Both the position numbers and the translations under genes were made by a program. A DNA stretch of 5,662 nt, from contig JBIICJ010000083.1 in the NCBI GenBank assembly GCA_044238965.1, positions 1 to 5,662 of the forward strand, written 5' to 3'. Positions 1-4,812 of the stretch are shown piece after piece (within the stretch, counting starts at the first letter, position 1; every line of letters begins with the position of its first letter). The notes beneath the pieces were generated by a model. The model was not told the DNA's origin and did no database searches. It saw only the letters and a program-made list of their open reading frames with translations. The stretch is from Micavibrio_B sp044238965. GTDB lineage: Bacteria; Pseudomonadota; Alphaproteobacteria; Micavibrionales; Micavibrionaceae.

Positions 1-31
1 AGGGTCTAGCCTTCAATATTTCATTAAATTT
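1..31. repeat. Left arm of 31-bp inverted repeat
   Basis: Reverse complement of 235-265 except at bases 17 and 25. It lies at the very edge of the window, so its true outer limit is unknown. In the overlapping minus-strand open frame it would encode the residues KFNEILKARP. Confidence 0.8.
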
Positions 32-217
32 ATGACGTGAAATAGGGCAAATACAAGGAAAAGCCGCGAAAGCGATGTGGTGCATCGGTGAGCGGATTTG
101 ACGCTGTAGTTGCTTTATTTCATGATCACTTGCGGCGGGGTGAATTTTAACGCCTTTTTTTGAAAAGACCTTGCAATTATTTCCAATAGCTTCTGCGGTC
201 TTTTCAAAAATATTCAT
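1..217 (-). CDS. Possible partial gene of unknown function, running off the left edge
   Basis: I do not recognise this protein. On the minus strand an ATG at 217-215 opens a frame of 72 codons with no stop before the edge. It starts MNIFEKTAEAIGNNCK and ends KFNEILKARP at the boundary. An in-frame TAA lies directly before the ATG, which fixes the start. There is no good Shine-Dalgarno sequence, only a G-rich stretch about nine bases upstream. In favour: codon choice and amino-acid mix look ordinary for a gene, with GCC, CGC, CAC and ATC codons as in its neighbours. Against: the frame is short and incomplete, and it contains a perfect 14-bp inverted repeat and one arm of a 31-bp inverted repeat, unusual inside a coding region. 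It would be co-directional with mreB, 62 bases downstream. It could equally be a chance open frame in a palindromic element. Confidence 0.38.
   Translation of the reverse strand, partial: MNIFEKTAEAIGNNCKVFSKKGVKIHPAASDHEIKQLQRQIRSPMHHIAFAAFPCICPISRHKFNEILKARP
60..99. repeat. Compound hairpin inside the palindromic element
   Basis: AAAGCCGC (60-67) pairs with GCGGATTT (92-99) with one mismatch (63/96). An inner stem CGATG (73-77) pairs perfectly with CATCG (83-87) around a 5-base loop. Unpaired bases between the two stems form an internal loop. It is short and could be partly chance, but it lies inside the larger palindrome. Confidence 0.4.
157..210. repeat. Perfect 14-bp inverted repeat with 26-base loop
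   Basis: TTTTTGAAAAGACC (157-170) is exactly complementary to GGTCTTTTCAAAAA (197-210). It is nested inside the 31-bp inverted repeat. No T-run follows the stem on either strand, so it does not have the form of an intrinsic terminator. Confidence 0.7.
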
Positions 218-234
218 TTAAAATTCCCACCCGT

Positions 235-265
235 AAATTTGATGAAATGTTGAAGGCTAGACCCT
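235..265. repeat. Right arm of 31-bp inverted repeat
   Basis: Inverted copy of 1-31; the differences are G at 241 and G at 249, each facing T (bases 25 and 17) in the left arm. It ends 14 bases from the mreB stop codon and lies upstream of the possible partial gene starting at 217 on the minus strand. Confidence 0.8.
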
Positions 266-279
266 ATGATTAAACCTGA

Positions 280-1320
280 TTAATACGCACCAATCAAGAC
301 ATTACGCATTGTTTTCATTTCCTCAAGCGCGTGCCCTGTGCCTAACGCCACGCAAGATAGCGCATCATCAGCAATGGTCACTGCCAAACCTGTGGAATGA
401 CGAAGAACATAATCAAGGTTCGATAACAACGCACCGCCGCCTGTTAACACGATACCGCGTTCGGCAATATCGGATGCGAGTTCGGGCGGTGTATTTTCCA
501 GCGCGACTTTCACGCCTTCAACAATTTGTCCCACAGGCTCCATTAAGCTTTCGGCGATTTGGCGTTCGGTAACAATAATTTCTTTGGGAACGCCAACCAT
601 CAAATCACGACCTTTAATTTGCATGCTGCGGCCTTCGCCTTCGGCAGGTGGCCATGCGGAACCAATTTCTTTTTTAATACGTTCGGCGGTTGTCTCACCG
701 ATCAATAAATTATGCACGCGGCGAATATATGAAATAATCGCCTCATCCATTTTATCACCGCCCACACGTACCGAACGTGCATAGACAATACCTCCCAATG
801 AAATCACGGCAATTTCCGATGTACCGCCGCCGATATCAACAACCATTGAACCTGATGGTTCGGTCACAGGCAAACCTGCACCGATTGCCGCTGCCATTGG
901 CTCTTCGATCAAATAAACTTCGGATGCGCCTGCGCTTTCGGCGGAATCAACAATTGCTTTTTGTTCAACCGCGGTTGAACCTGATGGCACACAGATCACC
1001 ATTTTCGGTGATACGAATGAGCGACGGTTATGCACTTTGCGAATAAAATGTTTGATCATCGCTTCGGCAACTTCGAAATCGGCAATCACACCATCGCGAA
1101 GCGGACGAATAGCAGTGATGTTTCCAGGTGTACGACCTAACATTTGTTTGGCTTCATTGCCCACCGCTAAAACTTGTTTGCGGCCTGCGTGCGTTGAAAT
1201 GGCAACCACAGATGGTTCGTTCAAAACAATGCCGCGATCACGCACATAAACCAATGTGTTTGCAGTACCTAAATCAATCGCCATATCGGCAGAGACGAAA
1301 TTAAATAAACGACCAAACAT
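280..1320 (-). CDS. mreB: Rod shape-determining protein MreB (bacterial actin)
   Basis: MreB is a bacterial actin homologue that forms filaments on the inner face of the cytoplasmic membrane and guides the elongation machinery for peptidoglycan synthesis, giving rod shape. The 346-residue length is full for the family. The N-terminus MFGRLFNFVSADMAIDLG has the hydrophobic/basic start expected of a membrane-binding segment, then the phosphate-1 motif DLGTANT (16-22). Further motifs are EEPMAAAIGAGLP with the putative catalytic Glu140, phosphate-2 DIGGGTSE (162-169) and the adenosine motif TGGGA (293-297). The start is supported by AGGAAG (1329-1324) five to seven bases upstream of ATG. It lies downstream of rpmJ on the same strand but behind a terminator, with its own -10 box. 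mreC, the usual next gene, is absent from the 279 bases downstream. No intrinsic terminator is seen after its stop. Identification is essentially certain. Confidence 0.98.
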   Translation of the reverse strand: MFGRLFNFVSADMAIDLGTANTLVYVRDRGIVLNEPSVVAISTHAGRKQVLAVGNEAKQMLGRTPGNITAIRPLRDGVIADFEVAEAMIKHFIRKVHNRRSFVSPKMVICVPSGSTAVEQKAIVDSAESAGASEVYLIEEPMAAAIGAGLPVTEPSGSMVVDIGGGTSEIAVISLGGIVYARSVRVGGDKMDEAIISYIRRVHNLLIGETTAERIKKEIGSAWPPAEGEGRSMQIKGRDLMVGVPKEIIVTERQIAESLMEPVGQIVEGVKVALENTPPELASDIAERGIVLTGGGALLSNLDYVLRHSTGLAVTIADDALSCVALGTGHALEEMKTMRNVLIGAY

Positions 1321-1340
1321 ATTCTTCCTAACTTTTTTAA

Positions 1341-1369
1341 ATTATAAAAAAATGATCACATGCATTAAA
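1341..1369 (-). promoter_or_regulatory. Candidate promoter of mreB
   Basis: On the minus strand a perfect TATAAT (-10, at 1346-1341) sits 17 bases from a weak -35 TTTAAT (1369-1364). It lies between the rpmJ terminator and the mreB start. The predicted transcript start near 1334 would leave a leader of only about 14 bases, just enough to include the AGGAAG ribosome binding site. Confidence 0.5.
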
Positions 1370-1373
1370 AATG

Positions 1374-1405
1374 AAAAACTTCCCAACGCAATTTCGCGCG
1401 GGAAG
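1374..1405 (-). terminator. Rho-independent terminator of rpmJ
   Basis: Read on the minus strand, CTTCCC (1405-1400) pairs with GGGAAG (1384-1379). The inner part can add CGC/GCG pairs, and five T residues follow immediately (1378-1374). It lies 40 bases past the rpmJ stop and upstream of the mreB promoter, so the two genes appear to be separate transcription units. Confidence 0.75.
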
Positions 1406-1417
1406 CGATCATACCCA

Positions 1418-1433
1418 TGCGCGATTGCGCGCA
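1418..1433 (-). repeat. Small GC-rich hairpin in the rpmJ 3' untranslated region
   Basis: TGCGCG (1418-1423) and CGCGCA (1428-1433) form a perfect 6-bp stem around a 4-base loop, between the rpmJ stop codon and its terminator. No T-run follows, so it is not a second terminator. A role in protecting the transcript 3' end would be inference only. Confidence 0.45.
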
Positions 1434-1445
1434 AGACATCGTTTC

Positions 1446-1571
1446 TTATCCTTGGCGGACTTTGCAACGCTTCTTGGTTTTATTAATGATATAGACACGG
1501 CCTTTGCGACGGATCAAGCGATTGTTGCGATCACGTGTCTTTAATGTTTTCAAAGAGTTAACAACTTTCAT
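1446..1571 (-). CDS. rpmJ: 50S ribosomal protein L36 (41 residues, zinc-free form)
   Basis: L36 is the smallest protein of the large ribosomal subunit and binds 23S rRNA. The 41-codon frame starts MKVVNSLKTLKTRDRNN, continues with the hallmark IRRKGRVYIINK (20-31) and ends KVRQG, matching the alphaproteobacterial L36 pattern in length and ends. It lacks the zinc-binding Cys/His set of the other L36 class; only one Cys is present (Cys36, in KKRCK), where family members often have Phe. The start codon is preceded at six bases by a weak AAGAGA (1583-1578) Shine-Dalgarno sequence. It stands alone rather than in a ribosomal protein cluster, as is common in this class, with its own promoter and terminator. 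It is divergent from the pnt operon. Confidence 0.95.
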   Translation of the reverse strand: MKVVNSLKTLKTRDRNNRLIRRKGRVYIINKTKKRCKVRQG

Positions 1572-1617
1572 AACTAGTCTCTTATATATCTATATCTCGG
1601 TTGACTTCGGAGATCGG

Positions 1618-1647
1618 ACAATAGGGGGAATCAGGGGCAAATGTCAA
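1618..1647 (-). promoter_or_regulatory. Strong candidate promoter of rpmJ
   Basis: On the minus strand a perfect TTGACA (-35, 1647-1642) is followed after 18 bases by TATTGT (-10, 1623-1618). Transcription would start near 1611, giving a leader of about 40 bases before the rpmJ ATG. The near-consensus -35 fits the high expression expected of a ribosomal protein gene. Confidence 0.65.
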
Positions 1648-1675
1648 CGGTTGAATCGGTTATTCCTCAATGATT

Positions 1676-1705
1676 TTGAATTTATTTTATTATTCACAAT
1701 ATCAT
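1676..1705 (+). promoter_or_regulatory. Candidate promoter of the pnt operon
   Basis: TTGAAT (1676-1681) and TATCAT (1700-1705) are separated by 18 bases, matching four and five of six consensus positions. Transcription would start near 1712, about 125 bases before pntAA. The region is very AT-rich, so chance matches are likely. A second TATCAT at 1741-1746 lacks a convincing -35. I see no clear FNR-type or other named operator. Confidence 0.35.
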
Positions 1706-1825
1706 CCTGAAATATATTCTTTTTAATATTACGTAAAATATATCATTCCCTGTGCATAGGATGTGATTATTTCTTTTAATTTCAATGTAATAATGGCTAT
1801 TCTCTAACCGTTCAAACCATCATCT

Positions 1826-1830
1826 GGAGA
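1826..1830 (+). promoter_or_regulatory. Ribosome binding site that fixes the pntAA GTG start
   Basis: GGAGA lies six bases before GTG at 1837, an ideal distance. An ATG at 1832 is only one base from this site and in another frame, so it is a poor initiator. In the pntAA frame no other common start codon exists between the upstream stop (1777-1779) and the GTG. Confidence 0.75.
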
Positions 1831-1836
1831 TATGAC

Positions 1837-2946
1837 GTGCCGATTACCATTGGAATTGTCAAAGAGACTGCTGACCATGAAATGCGCGTGGCGGCTACAC
1901 CTGAAACTGTGAAAAAATATATCGCGAATGGCGCAAAGATTTTGATCGAATCGAATGCTGGCGCTGCCGCATCTTACCGCGACCAAGATTATACCGCCGC
2001 GGGCGCGACCATTACATCCGATTTATCAACTGCCGACATTATATTGGGCGTGCAAACACCGCATGGTAATTTTAAGGCAGGCGCAATCGTCATTGCATTA
2101 ATGTCGCCTTATAACAATGCCGCATTATTAAAAGATTATGCCGCCAAAAATGTAACGGCTTGTTCCATGGAACTTGTGCCGCGCATTACCCGCGCGCAAG
2201 CGATGGATGTTTTATCATCGCAATCAAATCTTGCGGGGTACAAAGCCGTGCTTGATGCGGCGGCGCATTTCACCCGCGCCTTTCCCATGATGATGACCGC
2301 GGCGGGAACCATTCCGCCCGCGCGCGTGTTCGTGATGGGTGCCGGCGTTGCAGGTCTGCAAGCCATTGCCACCGCCAAACGTTTGGGCGCAGTTGTATCA
2401 GCAACAGACGTTCGTCCCGTTGCCAAAGAACAAGTGCAATCATTGGGCGGTACATTCGTGATGGTGGAATCGGACGAAGTGAAAAACGCCGAAACCGCAG
2501 GCGGATACGCGAAAGAAATGTCCGATGACTTTAAACAAAAACAAGCGCAATTGGTCGCGGACACCATCACGCGCCAAGATATCGTGATCACCACCGCATT
2601 GATCCCAGGTCGCCCTGCACCAAAATTAATCACAGAGGCGATGGTTAAATCAATGAAGCCTGGGTCCATCATCGTTGATATGGCGGTTGAGCAAGGTGGC
2701 AATTGTGAGTTATCAAAGGCGGGTGAAGTCGTTGATATTCACGGCGTGAAAATTATTGGCTATCGCAATATTCCATCACGTATTGCAACCGATGCATCGG
2801 CATTATATTCACGCAACGTCATGAATTTGGTAAACCTCATGATCACTGCTGATAAAAACATATCACTCAATATGGATGATGACATTATCAAAGCCATCGT
2901 GCTGACCAAGGATGGCGCGATCATTCATCCGCAATTTCAGTCTTAA
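1837..2946 (+). CDS. pntAA: NAD(P) transhydrogenase subunit alpha part 1 (NAD(H)-binding domain I)
   Basis: This is the soluble NAD(H)-binding domain I of proton-translocating transhydrogenase, which passes hydride between NADH and NADP+ on the cytoplasmic face of the inner membrane. The 369 residues are close to the roughly 380 of the Rhodospirillum rubrum protein. The N-terminus PITIGIVKET and AAATPETV-like segment (17-27) are typical of the AlaDH/PNT family. The loop carrying Arg116, Gln121 and Asp124 (RITRAQAMDVLSSQ) matches in spacing the Arg127-Gln132-Asp135 hydride-transfer loop of R. rubrum. The Rossmann motif GAGVAG (168-173) is followed by Asp191 (TDVRP), the expected NAD ribose ligand. 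Translation starts at GTG, the only usable start after the in-frame stop at 1777-1779. It is the first gene of the operon, 23 bases before pntAB. Confidence 0.97.
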   Translation: MPITIGIVKETADHEMRVAATPETVKKYIANGAKILIESNAGAAASYRDQDYTAAGATITSDLSTADIILGVQTPHGNFKAGAIVIALMSPYNNAALLKDYAAKNVTACSMELVPRITRAQAMDVLSSQSNLAGYKAVLDAAAHFTRAFPMMMTAAGTIPPARVFVMGAGVAGLQAIATAKRLGAVVSATDVRPVAKEQVQSLGGTFVMVESDEVKNAETAGGYAKEMSDDFKQKQAQLVADTITRQDIVITTALIPGRPAPKLITEAMVKSMKPGSIIVDMAVEQGGNCELSKAGEVVDIHGVKIIGYRNIPSRIATDASALYSRNVMNLVNLMITADKNISLNMDDDIIKAIVLTKDGAIIHPQFQS

Positions 2947-2969
2947 TATTACAGGGAGCATAAAAACTC

Positions 2970-3395
2970 ATGACCGTATCTCAAGATCCACAAACATTAA
3001 TAGCGCGTGAAGCGCAGAGCATTTCAACGCTCGCCGAACAATTATCAGAGATGAGCCAAAAATTATCAGCCGATGTATCATCATTAAATATGCTGGCGGC
3101 AACTCATTCCGATTCATTTTTTATCTCTGGCCTCACCGTCTTTATCCTTGCCTGTTTTGTCGGATATTATGTTGTCTGGCGCGTGACACCTGCACTTCAC
3201 TCACCGCTTATGGCGATCACCAATGCGATTTCATCGGTAATTATTGTGGGCGCAATTATCGCAGCAGGCCCACTTGAGGGATCAAATTTTTCAAAACTCA
3301 TGGGCTTTTTAGCTGTTGTGCTTGCCTCTATCAATATTTTTGGTGGCTTTATTGTAACGCGCCGCATGCTCGCCATGTTTAAGAAAAAAGCTTAA
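2970..3395 (+). CDS. pntAB: NAD(P) transhydrogenase subunit alpha part 2 (membrane domain II, alpha portion)
   Basis: This small membrane subunit supplies part of the proton channel (domain II). In enterobacteria it is fused to the C-terminus of PntA; here it is separate, as in Rhodospirillum rubrum, where it has about the same length. Residues 1-47 form a hydrophilic, Ala/Ser/Gln-rich, probably helical N-terminal extension. Three hydrophobic segments follow at about 49-70, 79-100 and 109-130. The sequence YYVVWRVTPALHSPLMAITN (66-85) is the family signature between the first and second of these. The protein ends with a basic tail (RRMLAMFKKKA). AGGGAG (2953-2958) precedes the ATG by 11 bases, a slightly long spacing. 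The gap to pntB is 22 bases, so the three genes are probably co-transcribed. Confidence 0.95.
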   Translation: MTVSQDPQTLIAREAQSISTLAEQLSEMSQKLSADVSSLNMLAATHSDSFFISGLTVFILACFVGYYVVWRVTPALHSPLMAITNAISSVIIVGAIIAAGPLEGSNFSKLMGFLAVVLASINIFGGFIVTRRMLAMFKKKA

Positions 3396-3417
3396 GAAGA
3401 AAAAAGGATAATTTATC

Positions 3418-4806
3418 ATGACCGCTCTGGCCCCTTACCTTTACCTCGTTTCCTCTGTGCTGTTTATCATGGCGCTTCGTGGCTTATCATCACCTGATAC
3501 ATCACGCGGCGGATTAAATTTTGGTATTATTGGTATGTTGATTGCCATCATCACCACATTTTCTATGCCGAATGTTCACTCATACGGCTTGGTTGTGACG
3601 GGTATTATCATGGGTGGATTTATCGGTACGATCATCGCGCTCAAAATTCAAATGACAGCCTTGCCGCAATTGGTGGCGGCGTTTCACTCCCTCGTTGGTT
3701 TGGCGGCGGTGTTTGTGGCGGTTGCGGCGTTTGATAATCCAACCGCATACAACATTGGATCAATCGGCAATATTCATATCGGATCATTAATCGAAATGTC
3801 ATTAGGCGTTGCGATTGGCGCCATCACATTCACGGGATCAGTGATCGCATGGGGTAAATTACAAGGCGTGATCAGCGGCAAACCGTTAACATTCCCCGCG
3901 CAACACGCAGTGAATGCAGGTCTGGGCGTCGGATTAATTGTGCTCATCGTATTTTTATGTATGTCACAATTTGTACCGCTCTTTTATCTCATTATTTTAC
4001 TCGCGCTCATTCTCGGTGTCACACTCATCATCCCGATTGGCGGCGCGGATATGCCAGTGATCGTATCCATGCTGAATTCCTATTCAGGCTGGGCGGCGGC
4101 AGGCATTGGCTTTACGCTTCAAAATAATTTGCTCATCGTCACAGGCGCACTTGTTGGTGCATCGGGCGCGATCTTGTCATACATCATGTGTAAGGCGATG
4201 AACCGTTCCTTCCTCTCTGTCATCTTGGGCGGATTTGGCGGTGAGGCGTCAGTATCGCAATATTCATCGGGAAGCAAATCGGCAAAAATCGGTTCTGCCG
4301 AAGACGCCGCTTTCATCATGAAAAATTCGGCAAAGGTGATTATCGTGCCGGGTTACGGCATGGCGGTATCACAGGCACAACACGTTGTACGCGAGATGGC
4401 GGATGTGTTGAAAAAACATGGGGTTGATGTGCGTTATGCCATTCACCCTGTGGCAGGTCGTATGCCGGGTCACATGAATGTGTTATTGGCTGAGGCGAAT
4501 GTTCCGTATGATGAAGTCTTTGAACTCGAAGATATTAACCGTGATTTTGCGCAGGCTGATGTGGCCTATGTCATTGGTGCAAATGATATCACCAACCCTG
4601 CGGCAAAAACAGATACTTCATCGCCCATTTACGGCATGCCGATTTTGGATGTGGAACGTGCGAAAACGGTGTTGTTCGTCAAACGCTCCATGGGTTCTGG
4701 TTATGCGGGTATTGATAACCCACTCTTCTTTGCTGATAACACCTATATGTTATTGGGCGATGCTAAGAAAATGACCGAAGATATTTTAAAATCATTAGAG
4801 GCGTAA
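3418..4806 (+). CDS. pntB: NAD(P) transhydrogenase subunit beta (membrane domain II plus NADP(H)-binding domain III)
   Basis: PntB completes the proton channel and binds NADP(H). At 462 residues it is full length. Residues 1 to about 260 are a multi-spanning membrane region. It contains His90 in AAFHSLVGLAAV, equivalent to the Escherichia coli beta-His91 implicated in proton transfer, and GGADMPVIVSMLNSYSGWA (208-226), where Asn220 matches the conserved beta-Asn222. Domain III follows with GYGMAVSQAQ (312-321), the AGRMPGHMNVLLAEA segment (346-360), GANDITNPAA (387-396) and KRSMGSGYAGIDNPLF (422-437), the NADP-binding features of the family. AAGGA (3404-3408) lies nine bases before ATG. Two in-frame stops (TAA TAA) end the gene. 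All three subunits are intact, so a working enzyme is expected, normally supplying NADPH at the expense of the proton gradient. Confidence 0.98.
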   Translation: MTALAPYLYLVSSVLFIMALRGLSSPDTSRGGLNFGIIGMLIAIITTFSMPNVHSYGLVVTGIIMGGFIGTIIALKIQMTALPQLVAAFHSLVGLAAVFVAVAAFDNPTAYNIGSIGNIHIGSLIEMSLGVAIGAITFTGSVIAWGKLQGVISGKPLTFPAQHAVNAGLGVGLIVLIVFLCMSQFVPLFYLIILLALILGVTLIIPIGGADMPVIVSMLNSYSGWAAAGIGFTLQNNLLIVTGALVGASGAILSYIMCKAMNRSFLSVILGGFGGEASVSQYSSGSKSAKIGSAEDAAFIMKNSAKVIIVPGYGMAVSQAQHVVREMADVLKKHGVDVRYAIHPVAGRMPGHMNVLLAEANVPYDEVFELEDINRDFAQADVAYVIGANDITNPAAKTDTSSPIYGMPILDVERAKTVLFVKRSMGSGYAGIDNPLFFADNTYMLLGDAKKMTEDILKSLEA

Positions 4807-4812
4807 TAAATA

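Larger units (their letters stand above)
1..265. repeat. Nested palindromic element with 31-bp inverted terminal arms (candidate miniature mobile or structured-RNA element)
   Basis: Seen: bases 1-31 and 235-265 are inverted copies matching at 29 of 31 positions, including an uninterrupted 16-bp match at the outer ends (AGGGTCTAGCCTTCAA). Inside lie a perfect 14-bp inverted repeat (157-170 with 197-210, 26-base loop) and a compound hairpin at 60-99. The layout is a long closing stem around two inner hairpins. No transposase is recognisable inside. Inference: the shape fits a non-autonomous inverted-repeat element (MITE-like) or a structured RNA. Base 1 is A and bases 265-266 are TA, which would be compatible with a TA target duplication, but the left flank is outside the window. 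The block starts exactly at the window edge, so the arms may extend further or the edge may be an assembly break at a repeat. It also overlaps a possible partial gene on the minus strand. Confidence 0.55.

Noticed and set aside
157..210. 14-bp inverted repeat as an intrinsic terminator after mreB
   Set aside because: The stem is not followed by a T-run on either strand (A residues follow on each), and the loop is long at 26 bases.
266..283. TGATTA direct repeat just after mreB
   Set aside because: Two six-base copies (268-273 and 278-283) in AT-rich sequence are easily chance and form no hairpin.
309..1249. Several plus-strand open frames of 66-89 codons across mreB
   Set aside because: They are antisense to a fully recognisable mreB, have no convincing ribosome binding sites and their translations look random.
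1256..1710. Two plus-strand open frames of 76 and 68 codons over the mreB start, rpmJ and their upstream regions
   Set aside because: They overlap antisense rpmJ, its terminator and its promoter, which are better supported; the translations match nothing I recognise.
2136..2702. 188-codon open frame on the minus strand inside pntAA
   Set aside because: It lies wholly antisense to a certain gene and its translation resembles no family; it is a by-product of pntAA codon bias.
4478..4774. 98-codon plus-strand frame inside pntB
   Set aside because: It is out of frame within the conserved NADP(H)-binding domain III of pntB and has no independent support.
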